From Ahaetulla prasina (taxonomy: Eukaryota > Chordata > Lepidosauria > Squamata > Colubridae): a DNA stretch of 64,000 nt. The notes under the pieces are model-generated. The model worked only from the letters and a program-made list of their open reading frames with translations, did not search any database and was not told the DNA's origin. The first letter of the stretch is position 1; every line of letters starts with the position of its first letter. This document shows positions 54,792-63,867 of this stretch, in pieces. The DNA is taken from the NCBI RefSeq assembly GCF_028640845.1, contig NC_080542.1:131958580-132022579 (forward strand). The letters run 5' to 3'. The position numbers and the translations under genes are program-made.

Positions 54792-55369
54792 TAGGGATGT
54801 CAAACTTGATTTCATTGAATGTTGCATCAGGGTTGTGTTTGACCTCAAGAGGCCGGGGTGGGTTTGATTGGAGTGGGCATGGCCAGGATGGGCATGGCCA
54901 GCTCAACACCACTCATGTCAGGGGCACATGTGGTGGCCAAGTGCTAAGGCAGACCCTTCCTCACTCTCATTATAATCTTCCCCTTCCTTTTCTTCTTTTC
55001 CCTTCCTTCTTCCTTCTCCTTTCTTCTCTTTCCTCCTCTCCTTATTTTTTCTTTCTTGCTCTCTTTCCATCGTTCCTTCTTTTTGTTTTATCTTTCCCTT
55101 TCTCTTTCCTGTCCCTTTTTTCATGCTCAAAGCAAAAGGGGAAACATTTCTCCTCTGTTTTGTTTTTAGTTAACAGAGCTCCATTTTTGCTGGCAGAGGG
55201 CTACAGGAGGCTGTTGTGGCCGAAAACAAACCCCGGGAGGACTGTGCACATCCATCCTGAGCTCTGTTTTCTCCGGCAGAGGTACAGCAGGCCAGTACTT
55301 TGCTGTTTCCAGCGTGGCTCTGCAGGCCAGATCTAAGCACCTCCAGGCCAGATCAAGCCTCCGGGCCTG
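54792..55369. mobile_element. hAT-type MITE, ~578 bp, with pyrimidine tract
   Basis: The left end TAGGGATGTCAAACTTGATT matches the CAGGAGTGTCAAACTC class. The flanks TTCTAGAA/TTCTAGTG (54784-54791, 55370-55377) fit an 8-bp duplication with two mismatches. A ~170-bp C/T-only tract (54957-55125) sits inside. The 192-codon plus-strand frame is a read-through of these repeats. Confidence 0.7.
54957..55125 (+). repeat. Polypyrimidine (CTTCC/CTTTC-rich) tract
   Basis: About 170 bp that is almost purine-free on the plus strand, with irregular CTTCC and CTTTC units. Such tracts can form triplex DNA. Confidence 0.9.
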
Positions 55370-55391
55370 TTCTAGTGCTTCCTTCACCTAC

Positions 55392-55805
55392 CAGGGTGGG
55401 TTCTACTTACCTTTACTACCGGTTTGCATTGTGCCCATGAACATGCTCTTCTGCTCATGACCTCACCCCATTCCTAAGATGTCTGTAAGGGGTGTGCATA
55501 AGAGCACCAGCGTGCCTACCGATCCTGTCCTAATGTCCCCTTTGATTGTATCCAATTCGTATAGTTATTTTATACTTATGCTTATATATATGCTTATATA
55601 TCGTATAGTTATTTCATGCTTATGCTTATGTATATTGTTGCGACAAATAAAATAAATAAATAAAAAATAAATAAAATAAATGTGCAGAAGCTTCTGAACA
55701 TGAGCAGAAGTGTTTTGATGACATTTGGGTCAGTGGGCGGAGCCTTCCGCCGGTTTTACTACCGGTTCTATAGAACCGGTCTGAACCAGGGGCAACCCAC
55801 CACTG
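55392..55805. mobile_element. hAT-type MITE with nested LINE tail
   Basis: The ends CAGGGTGGGTTCTACTT and GGCAACCCACCACTG are inverted. The flanks TCACCTAC and TCACCCAC (55384-55391, 55806-55813) differ by one base. A LINE family R 3' end (55457-55675, plus, TGACCTCACCCCATTCCTAA to an AAAT tail) is inserted at GCTCATG. Confidence 0.85.
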
Positions 55806-55968
55806 TCACCCACACTTATTTAATGACTCACATGGGTGCTTAATGACTGCAGGGAAATCAGATCATTAAATAAGGCATGTGGACATATTGCTTAATGACC
55901 GTCAAAATTTGCCACCATAATGGGCAGGTTTCATTATGACCATTAAGTTCAGGACTACATGTACATGT
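55806..55968. mobile_element. Fragment related to family E
   Basis: TTAATGACTCACATGGGTGC, GCTTAATGACCGTCAAAATT and CATTAAGTTCAGGACTACAT resemble the right half of family E. Confidence 0.45.
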
Positions 55969-56567
55969 AGAGAATGATTGTGCTAGTATGAGTAAGTAAT
56001 GCAAGCAGTGTACTTCTTTTTAAATGATAAAAGTTGTAGACTTCTGTGAGAAGAATGCAATATTGATCATGCTCTTTATCTCTCAGCTGTTTTGATTTTC
56101 TTGACCATGGTCAAGAATAATGATACTGTGTGAGTTTCTGGAGTTTCTGGATAGAATATATATTGGAATGGTGCTTCTGCTCTTATCTTCATAACCATTT
56201 TTAGAAAATGGCATTTGGGATAGTTTCTGCTAAAATCCATAAAGCCCATCTGGTTTAGAGCAGTCCTGTTATGTTCTCCTCACACACACCCCACTCTTTC
56301 CTATTTATTATCTCTAGGAAGCCGGATGTGATAATCAAGTTTTGGCATGAAGTGTCATAAAAATTCTAATAGCATTCAGCTCTATCACACTGTGTCATCC
56401 AAATTAGCTGCTGGATCAATATTTACAGTCAATAATAGATTAAACAGGAACTAGTAAATTTAAACTGAATCTTGAAACACTGGAAACACTATGGAAGGGT
56501 AGTATCCATTACCAAAAATTAGTGCATCTGAATTCTTGATGAATATGCATACAATTGAAACTATGAC
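55969..56567. other. No recognised feature
   Basis: AT-rich spacer. Confidence 0.5.
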
Positions 56568-56843
56568 TTGCCTCCACAAGTTGTGTATGCCCCATCACCA
56601 GAGGTTTTAAGAAAAGATTGAACAGCCATTTGTCTGGAATGCTGTAGAGCAGGGCTGTTAAACTCGCGGCCCATGAGCCAGATGTGTCACGGGCTGGACA
56701 CGCCCATGGCCGGCTTAGTAAAGGGGAAAAAAGTCCTGATATGTCATGTGACACTGCCGTGATGACAGCCCTGCTGTAAGGTCTTCATGAGTAGGGGGTT
56801 GGATTAGAAGACCTCCAAGGTTCCTTCCAACTCTGTTATACTG
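56568..56843 (+). mobile_element. CR1 3' end split by a MITE
   Basis: The C-terminal relic (CCTCCACAAGTTGTGTATGC, AACAGCCATTTGTCTGGAAT) and the UTR GGGGTTGGATTAGAAGACCT to CCTTCCAACTCTGTTA lie on either side of the MITE at 56650-56773. Confidence 0.85.
56650..56773. mobile_element. hAT-type MITE, 124 bp
   Basis: The ends CAGGGCTGTTAAACTCG and GATGACAGCCCTG are inverted. The flanks CTGTAGAG/CTGTAAGG (56642-56649, 56774-56781) are an 8-bp duplication with two mismatches and a TA centre. Confidence 0.75.
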
Positions 56844-57149
56844 TTACTGGTGTAGTTAAATGTCTCCATAGTTTTTAAAGGGATTCTCACGTAGGCCAAA
56901 TTGCAAAGAGATGACAAAGGCATGAGTAATTATAAGCATTCTTAGCCCAGGAATTGTTGTTTTTGGTATACTAGATATACCTGTGCAAAAGCCCTTTTGG
57001 CCAGTTGATCATTTTGATCAGTTGCTGTCTGATCTTGAGAAGAGTTTACCAATGAATCCATTTAGAAAAAGATGACCTCTGTCCCAAATCTAAGATGTAA
57101 GATCCCTGAGGGTATCCTTGAGGTTTCCATGCCCATAGTTACTATGTTT
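56844..57149. other. No recognised feature
   Basis: Spacer without recognised features. Confidence 0.5.
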
Positions 57150-57350
57150 TAGTGAAATTAAAAGTTAAACTTTTCTTCTCCAATAGATTCTTCAGATCTT
57201 GGATTCCAGGTCCATGGCCATGGAGATGGGCATCAGGCCACACAGCTGGAAATGAGCAGTGAGCAAAACTAAAACCTCCTCCCCAGTTCGTGGAAAAATT
57301 GTCTTCCAGAAAAACAGCCTCTGGTTCCAAAGAGCTTGGGGATTGCTGTT
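57150..57350 (-). mobile_element. hAT-like repeat (CCCCAAGCTCTTTGG type)
   Basis: The minus strand reads AGCAATCCCCAAGCTCTTTG, then GGAAGACAATTTTTCCACGA and CTCATTTCCAGCTGTG. This resembles the widespread tetrapod hAT repeat 'TCCCCAACCTTTTTGGCACC...GACAATTTTTCCACGG'. The left end is uncertain and no target duplication is visible. Confidence 0.5.
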
Positions 57351-57664
57351 CTACTATATCTCTTATTTGGCCTGGCATCTGTATATTGATAATATTGCTC
57401 AGGTACCCATGAATGGCCTCTGCAGGCAGCTACATATAGAGGTTCAACTGGAAGAGTATGAGTGTTGATCCATGTCACTTCATATTCCTGAAAGGCTGGG
57501 CAATTACTTTTCTCCTCTCCATGACCTCTGATTGGAACCTCTGTTTCAAGAAAGAGTACCTCCAACTTCCAACCCATAGAAGCAGTCCAAGAAAGCAAAT
57601 GACTGTCAAAAGTAGGTAAAATGAGCATGAGAAAGAGAGTTGTACCAAAGGTGTTTTTTCAATA

Positions 57665-57789
57665 GGCAGCTGGAATTTCTTGTTTTTCTTTGAAGACGTA
57701 ACTTCTTATCCAAGAAGCTTCTTCAGGGAAAAAGCTTCTTGGATGAGAAGTGAAACATCTTCAAACAAAAACAAGAAAGTCCAGCTGCC
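57665..57789. mobile_element. Penelope-like inverted repeat, 125 bp
   Basis: The arms GGCAGCTGGAATTTCTTG...CCAAGAAGCTT and AAGCTTCTTGGATGAGAAG...GTCCAGCTGCC are inverted around CTTCAGGGAA. The right arm holds GGATGAGAAGTGAAACATC, a form I associate with the terminal repeats of Penelope-like elements. Confidence 0.6.
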
Positions 57790-57919
57790 TCTTGAAAAAG
57801 CACCTTTGGGATAGCCATAACCTGGATGACTAAGAATCTCAATAGAGGAGAGTTGTAGTTATCCCTAGTCTGGTGCTTCTATAGGTCATTCATAATAACA
57901 ATTAATATGGCTTTGATAC

Positions 57920-58118
57920 CAGTAGTGGGTTCCACTTACCTTCACTACCGGTTTGGAACCGGAACCGTGTGCATGTGCTCGCTCACTTCACTCACATGCA
58001 GCACTTCTGCACATGCGCAGAGCATCCATGATGACATCTGGGCAGGTGGGCGAAGCCTCCCACAGCCGCCACTATCAGTTTGTCCAAACTGGGATGAACC
58101 GGTAGAAACCCACCACTG
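57920..58118. mobile_element. hAT-type MITE, 199 bp
   Basis: The ends CAGTAGTGGGTTCCACTTA and GTAGAAACCCACCACTG are inverted. The flanks TTTGATAC/TTTGGTAC (57912-57919, 58119-58126) differ by one base. It shares its interior (CTACCGGTTTGGAACCGG) with 55392-55805. Confidence 0.9.
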
Positions 58119-58171
58119 TTTGGTACCTACAATATTCAGACACCATTCCCAGACCTAAAATACAACTAAAA

Positions 58172-58318
58172 GAGGCGTTGAGTCATGCCGGCCATATGAC
58201 CACGGAGACATCTTCAGACAGCGCTGGCTCTTTGGCTTTGAAACGGAGATGAGCACCGCCCCCTAGAGTCGGCAATGACTAGCACGTATGTGCAAGGGGA
58301 ACCTTTACCTTTACCTTA
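58172..58318 (+). mobile_element. SINE family D, 3' part
   Basis: GTTGAGTCATGCCGGCCATA, GCTGGCTCTTTGGCTTTGAA, TAGAGTCGGCAATGACTAGC and a CCTTTA tail. It lacks the tRNA head. Confidence 0.85.
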
Positions 58319-59513
58319 ACTTTGTCCAAAAATGGTTGATTGCCAATTTTCAGCATTTTGCAATTTTTTTTTCATGGGGAAATCAATTAAAGGCCAAAAT
58401 AAACATGTTAAGTCTCTGTGAGGCTTAACACAAATATTTTCAGCTTTTAAAAGGCAAAGATTCCCTCAAAAGGGAAGATTTATGCCTTTGAAAACTAAAA
58501 CTTGCAAGGAAAATCTTTAATTCCAAAGTTGAAAGGTTCTACAACTTTGGATTTTATGTTACTATAACTAAGAAGAAGGAAAACAGAAAGACAGACATGG
58601 TTGCTTTTTTATCAAAAGAAGAAAGTTGAATTTTTAGCATTGCTAGTTTTCTCTTCTTTTTTTCTTTTTGGTCTCTTGTGTATGTGTGCAAAATAGTTTT
58701 AATTCACATAGAGGTTATAATTTTATTCTGTGTTCCTGGAAATAAAGTATCTTGAAATGAAGTACAATAATATATTAGTCTTCTAGTGGATGAGCTAGTA
58801 GATTAATAAAAGGAAAACATGATGTTTTATGTTATGCAGACGTGATTGCTTTTCAAAATTAGGATAATTGACAGCTGACGTAGTTAATTTGTCAGGGAAC
58901 CAACAGAGCTGATGTGGAAAGAAATGAGGAACTATACAAATCAGGCACATTGAAGTCTTCATTGCCACCCACTCCTACAAAAACATACATACACGCACAC
59001 AAGCATACACACACACACATATACAGGTGTTAGATAATGGAAAACAATTATTTACAAAAAGTGCATTGCACTCGAAAAGACTCTGTATTAATTTCTTTTG
59101 CTCTTTTCATTAGTTGAATGTCATTTATTCCATTAGTTATATGCTGTCCCAATTTGGATGGCAATGACACAAAACTAATAGCCCTGCTAAATTGCATCCA
59201 TTATAAAAATAGTTCTGTTTTGATCATTTGTATGTAGGATGAAAGACCTTGCTGAAAGCCTTCAGAGAGGCTTAGGACATTCATGAAAGAAATGAGAGGC
59301 AGGGCAGTAATGTTCTGAAAATATCTCATGTCATCCTTCTCCTGCACGTTGTTTGAGATTTTGCGTTTGAAAACATTTTCAGGTAGTGTAAGATTGGCTA
59401 GTACGCAAAAGCTTCCATCTGTCAAGGTACAAAGATGAAAAGATATCTTGGTTATACAGATCAGCCTTCCCTAATCTGGAACTTTCACAGCTGGAAAGTT
59501 GGAGATTCTAAAG
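58319..59513. other. No recognised feature except (CA)n
   Basis: AT-rich DNA. An imperfect (CA)n run is at 58988-59022. No frame with a motif. Confidence 0.5.
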
Positions 59514-59647
59514 CAGTGTTTGTAACCTTAGCAAATTTAAGATGTGAGAACTTCAGCTTCCAGAATTCCCCAGCCTGCATGGCTGGCTGGGGTATTCTGG
59601 GAGTTGGAAGTCAATGCATCTTAAATTGCCAAGGTCAAGAAACACTG
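59514..59647. mobile_element. hAT-type MITE, 134 bp
   Basis: The ends CAGTGTTTGTAACCTTAGC and CAAGGTCAAGAAACACTG are inverted, and the interior is palindromic (CAGAATTCCCCAGCC / GGCTGGGGTATTCTG). The flanks TTCTAAAG/TTCTAGAG (59506-59513, 59648-59655) differ by one base. Confidence 0.9.
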
Positions 59648-59655
59648 TTCTAGAG

Positions 59656-60070
59656 GTTGAGCTCCCAATATGTTTGGATGAGTCAGAGTGGGAGAGGCTA
59701 GATCAAAGCCCAATTGATCATCCCATAAAAGTGAGACAAGACACTTTATTGGAGTGAGTTGATGCTAGAATGTATCATCCAAATCTGCGACGTTGGGTTC
59801 ACCTTCTTTACATCTCAATTTCTTACTTCTTCTGCAACTGCGCATACTAAGTGTCGCTCAGTTGCAGCTCTCAAGCTGAGCTTGTGCAATGCAGGAAGCT
59901 CTAAAAATCTAATTTTTTTTTGTGTTATCTGGATTTTGATTGTTTGCATTTCTTAACATTTTTAAGTTTGTTAGCTATCCGCTTGTGAGTGGATGACTAT
60001 ATAAATGAAGGAATAATTAAATATTATTAAATATTAGCTAAAATCATGGTTGGGTTTCTACAATGGTCAG
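59656..60070. other. No recognised feature
   Basis: Spacer without recognised features. Confidence 0.5.
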
Positions 60071-60270
60071 AGTGCCATTTTCCAAATGTGATTCCAGAAA
60101 AGTTATGACCGACCCCCTCAAAAGGTACTAATTACCCAGATTCAAAGTTATGATGGCCCTCCAAGCTCCTCCTCATGGTCATGTGGTTGCATTTTAGGTG
60201 CTCAGCAACCAGCCTGCATTGAGAGTGCCATTTCCAGCATCACATAATCTCATGACTACTATTTACATTT

Positions 60271-60623
60271 TGTCAGAGAATTCATGATTGGCAGAGACAT
60301 GGTAACAAAGTCAGCCAATGTAGGCATAGCAACTAAGTCAGCCAATGAGGACTGTTTGGAAACTGAAACTAGAAGGTTCCTCGGCATGGCTCTGTATTAA
60401 GCTCTGAGCACTGAACCTGCAAAATTAGTCTGCTGAATTGAAACTGAAACTCATCTCTGCTGTTCTCTCCTCTGCCTGCGTTTTTTGCCTGTAACTCTCT
60501 ACAACGTTGGAAGAATCTGCTGTTGGTATTGTATGTGTTATTATGTATATAAAAAGAAGTTAATGAATCCCGCTGAACCAGTTACGTGTGTAATTTCTGG
60601 ATTTGATTTCTGCAACTCTGGCA
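60271..60623 (+). mobile_element. Solo LTR, 353 bp, perfect 5-bp TSD
   Basis: Starts TGTCAGAGAATTCATG and ends AACTCTGGCA (TG...CA, imperfect TGTCAG/CTGGCA inverted ends). It is flanked by CATTT on both sides (60266-60270, 60624-60628). A TATA-like TATATAAAAAGAAG lies at 60547-60560. Internal coding and a partner LTR are absent. Its relative at 61085-61462 is in the opposite orientation. Confidence 0.9.
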
Positions 60624-60668
60624 CATTTTTTTTTGCTGAAACCCAGCATGCATTTCTAGGTTCTAGTA

Positions 60669-60792
60669 AAAAGAAGAAGAAGAAGAAGAAGAAGAAGAAG
60701 AAGAAGAAGAAGAAGAAGAAGAAGAAGAAGAAGAAGAAGAAGAAGAAGAAGAAGAAGAAGAAGAAGAAGAAGAAGAAGAAGAAGAAGAAGAA
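60669..60792 (+). repeat. (AAG)n microsatellite, ~41 units
   Basis: A pure AAG array between the LTR and the right family E piece. The long poly-lysine/poly-phenylalanine frames on the two strands come from it. Confidence 0.98.
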
Positions 60793-60872
60793 CCCAATAA
60801 ATTCACTTAACAGCTGTGGTGTTTGCTTTATAACTGCCACATTCACTTAATGACCAACATAATATACATCCT

Positions 60873-61486
60873 GAGAGGACCCTGGTAGTGCAATGTTAGA
60901 ATGCAGTATTGGAAGCAAACTATGCCCAAAACCTGGAATTTGATCCTGATAGGAGTCAAGGTTGACTCAGGCTTCCATCCTTCTGAAGTCAGTAAAATGA
61001 GGAGCCATGTTATCGGGAGAAATATACTGACACTGCAAACTGCCCAGAGAGTGTTGTAAGGCACTATGGGGCGGTATATAAGTCTGTCACAGTTTGTTGC
61101 AAAAATAATCAAATCCAGAAAGCACACACAGATAACTGATTCAGCTGGATTCATTAACTTCTTTATATACATATAACACATGAAGATAAATGTACAATAT
61201 CAATAGCTGATTCTTCCAATGTGGTAGAAGTTACAGGCAGAGGAGAGAACAGTTCTTAGTTTCAATTTAGCAGAGCAGACAAGGCTTTGTAGCTTCTTGC
61301 ACAGAAATTAAACTAAGAAACACCCAGACTCCTAGCTGTCTCAGTTCCCAAACAGCCCTCATTGGCTGACTTAGTTGCTATGCCTATACCATGACCTATT
61401 CCAGCCAGTCCGCAATGGCTGACCTGTTGCTATGTCATCCCAGTTTCGTGAATATTCTGACAAAGTCTAAGTACTATTGCTACTGA
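60873..61486 (+). mobile_element. Sauria-type SINE split by a solo LTR
   Basis: The SINE starts near GAGAGGACCCTGGTAGTG and proceeds to GGGGCGGTATATAAGTC. It is interrupted by the LTR at 61085-61462 and resumes AAGTCTAAGTACTATTGC. Confidence 0.85.
61085..61462 (-). mobile_element. Solo LTR inside SINE, 378 bp, perfect 5-bp TSD
   Basis: The minus strand begins TGTCAGAATATTCACG and ends CAACAAACTGTGACA. The flanks are AAGTC on both sides (61080-61084, 61463-61467), created from the SINE tail. It has a TATA-like TATATAAAGAAG (plus 61162-61173). It is the same family as 60271-60623, clearly related but diverged by many changes. Confidence 0.92.
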
Positions 61487-61539
61487 ATAAAATTGGGTTG
61501 GTCACAAGGGTTTCTTGACTTACGACTATCACGATATAC

Positions 61540-61873
61540 CAAGAGTCAGCAACCCGCGGCTCTGGAACCACATGTGGCCCTTTCATCCCTCTGCTGTAGC
61601 TCCCTGTTGCTCAAAATATTACGACCGCCAATGCGTGATATTTGCCAACACACAATTTGTTGAGCTTTTTGACCTCCGATAGGCTAACCATGGATAAATC
61701 CAAGAAAAGAAAAGTTTTAGAAGAAAACAGAACATTTAATTCAACTACATATGCTAGTTCTGTGGATGCTCAGGAAATAGTCAGGCACTGGAAGGGTTTG
61801 TGACTCCCAGTATTTTCTTTTCTATGGGAAATGGGTCCAAATGGCTCTTTGTGTTTAAGGTTGCCAGCCCTTG
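61540..61873. mobile_element. hAT element remnant with transposase start, 334 bp
   Basis: The ends CAAGAGTCAGCAACCCGCGG and TTAAGGTTGCCAGCCCTTG are inverted. The flanks CGATATAC/AGATATAC (61532-61539, 61874-61881) differ by one base. At 61690 an ATG opens MDKSKKRKVLEENRTFNST, which resembles the N-terminus of Buster/Charlie-type hAT transposases. The frame then loses similarity, so this is an internal-deletion derivative. Confidence 0.8.
61690..61746 (+). pseudogene. N-terminal scrap of a hAT transposase
   Basis: Nineteen codons, MDKSKKRKVLEENRTFNST, lie at the right distance from the left inverted end to be the transposase start. The N-terminus normally precedes a BED-type zinc finger, which is missing. 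The deletion junction is probably near 61750. Confidence 0.55.
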
Positions 61874-61930
61874 AGATATACAATGGAAGTTCCAAAAGTC
61901 TTTACAGCTGTAAATTGAGGACTAGCTGTA

Positions 61931-63095
61931 TTGTGGATTCAACATCAAGGGGAGAGAAAAAAACAGGCAGACTTGAAATCTCCTATTTCCATAATATTAG
62001 CTTTTTAGATTGGTCAATATGGGTACCCTAATGTGTTTGACCTTTCTGCTTTTAACATATGGCTTGGATCATCTTTTTGGCAATTCATTAAAGGGGCCTC
62101 TTATATTTATTTCCTGATTAAATTATTTTGTGCTGGTAAGTAGCCTCTGTGGTTTTGTTTTGTTTTTTTGTATTCCGAAGACAGTTCAGAAATAGGACAA
62201 AGATTAATACATATTCCATTCTTACACTCGAATATCTCTTGCCCCCAGTTGTGTAACCTGAATACCTGCAAGAAACAGCCATCTCTGACCGAGAAAAAAT
62301 TAATTAGCAACTTGGCTACCTTCTGCCTGCAAGAGGAAAGAATCTTAAATGAAAACAGACATGTAAGGACATCTTTACAGTTTGTTGCATTGGAACGCCT
62401 GCTTTGCCTAATTAAGTATCCTATAAAAAAAGAGAAAAGTTGCATCACCTTTAACCTTCTTTTAATCCAACACTGTGTCTTTCTCATAATTACAGCAAGT
62501 TGTCCAAAACTGATTCACTTTGCTCAGCCTTGACTTCCAAGATCAATTTATTATGCCTTAGTTGCAAAGATTCCCCCACCGCTGTTCACTGTTGTTTTGT
62601 GTATCTTGATTGCTTTTGATCAAAATCACATCAATACTTTAGCTCAGCAATTATGAGTTTGGATCCAAGGGCTCTGGTGGAAAAGCTGAAACACAGCAAG
62701 ACAGAAATGACAATTTTGCCTCTTGTCCTTTTTTTCAGGATGGATTGAAAAGGCAGAAACCGTAGAGATTAAGGGGAAAAGAGTGAAAGAATTAGTGGAT
62801 TTTGTTCCCTTCAAGGTTGGAATATTGTCTCTGGGGTATAGACTTGTATGATCATTTTACAATATATATCTGCTTGGGGTAAATAATAGTAAGCTTTAAA
62901 TTAGTTCGGGTAGAAAATGTGTAGATTTGTCTGGTTCACTAAATTTCATTGAAGTTGTGCAGGTTGAAGCCTTAATGGGTCATTAAATGACTAATTACTG
63001 GTATGCTGGTTTGCAAGAACCCATAAGTGTGCAGGTAGAAATAGGAAGAAGAATATAATGCCAATACATAAGAGTCTAAAATTTGGGATGGTACT
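61931..63095. other. No recognised feature (1.2 kb)
   Basis: Frames of 121-126 codons overlap on opposite strands (62107-62533) without motif. I treat them as chance. Confidence 0.45.
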
Positions 63096-63479
63096 GTTAG
63101 TCCTTGTCTTAGAACTATTTATTTGGTTCGAAGCTATGTTACTGAAAAAAAAAATGGATTTATGAACATTTTTCACACTTACGACCTTTGCAGCATTCCC
63201 ATGATCATTGATTATGTGATCATGTGATCAAATTTTTTTGCAGTTGGCAACTGGCATATATTTATGACAGTTGCACTGACCCAGGATTAAGAGAGTACCA
63301 TTTGTAACCTTCCCAGCCAGTTTCTGACAAGTAAAGTCAAGTAAGATTTGCTTAACAATCACATGATTCCTTTAACAATTGTGGCAAAAGGGTTGTAAAA
63401 TGAAGCAAACAACTGCCTTGCATAGCAGCAATAGAGATTTCAGGTACCGTTGTGAACATAACTCAAGGACTACCTGTAT
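63096..63479. mobile_element. Family E element, near complete
   Basis: Runs from TACTGTTAGTCCTTGTCTTA to AACTCAAGGACTACCTGTA with the usual interior (CACTTACGACCTTTGCAGC, AAAGTCAAGTAAGATTTGC). Confidence 0.7.
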
Positions 63480-63496
63480 AGTCAGAGGTAAGTATG

Positions 63497-63856
63497 ATAA
63501 AAGTAGTCCTTGATTTACAGAATATCAATTTGTTTAGTGACCAATGCTCACACTTGCACACTTTGGAATTGCATTTCCAAATCACATGATCAAAATTAGG
63601 GCTCTTAGCCAATGACACATATTTACAATGGTTGTAGCATTCCAGGATCAAATAATTACTATTTGAGACCGTCACTGTGATCTTTCAGCAAACAAAATCA
63701 ACAGGGGAAGCCATTAAAATTTATTAATGGTTTCCTGATTCATTTAATGCATTGATAACCACAACCAAAAAAAAAAAAAACCAGCATAAAATTGAATGTG
63801 ACTCACTTTACAACTGCCTTGCTTAACAACAGAATTTTGGCCCTATCTGTGATCTA
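63497..63856. mobile_element. Family E element, second adjacent copy
   Basis: Starts AAAGTAGTCCTTGATTTACAG, with CAATGCTCACACTTGCACAC and GCTTAACAACAGAATTTTGG. The end is CCCTATCTGTG. It is separated from the preceding copy by ~17 bp, in the same orientation. Confidence 0.7.
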
Positions 63857-63867
63857 TAGATAAGGAT

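Larger units (their letters stand above)
60075..60870. mobile_element. Family E remnant split by a solo LTR and (AAG)n
   Basis: The left piece (60075-60270: AAGTTATGATGGCCCTCC, GTCATGTGGTTGCATTTTAG) and right piece (60795-60870: TTCACTTAACAGCTGTGG, TTCACTTAATGACCAACA) flank the LTR and the microsatellite. Confidence 0.5.
61497..61930. mobile_element. Family E element split by a hAT element
   Basis: The left end TTTCTTGACTTACGACTATC and right end GCTGTAAATTGAGGACTAGC are family E termini. Most of the E interior has been lost. Confidence 0.6.

Noticed and set aside
60485..60850. 121- and 101-codon poly-lysine and poly-phenylalanine ORFs
   Set aside because: They are translations of the (AAG)n array on the two strands and have no other coding support.
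62107..62533. Opposite-strand ORFs of 126 and 121 codons
   Set aside because: They overlap almost fully on opposite strands, and neither shows a motif or conserved residue pattern.
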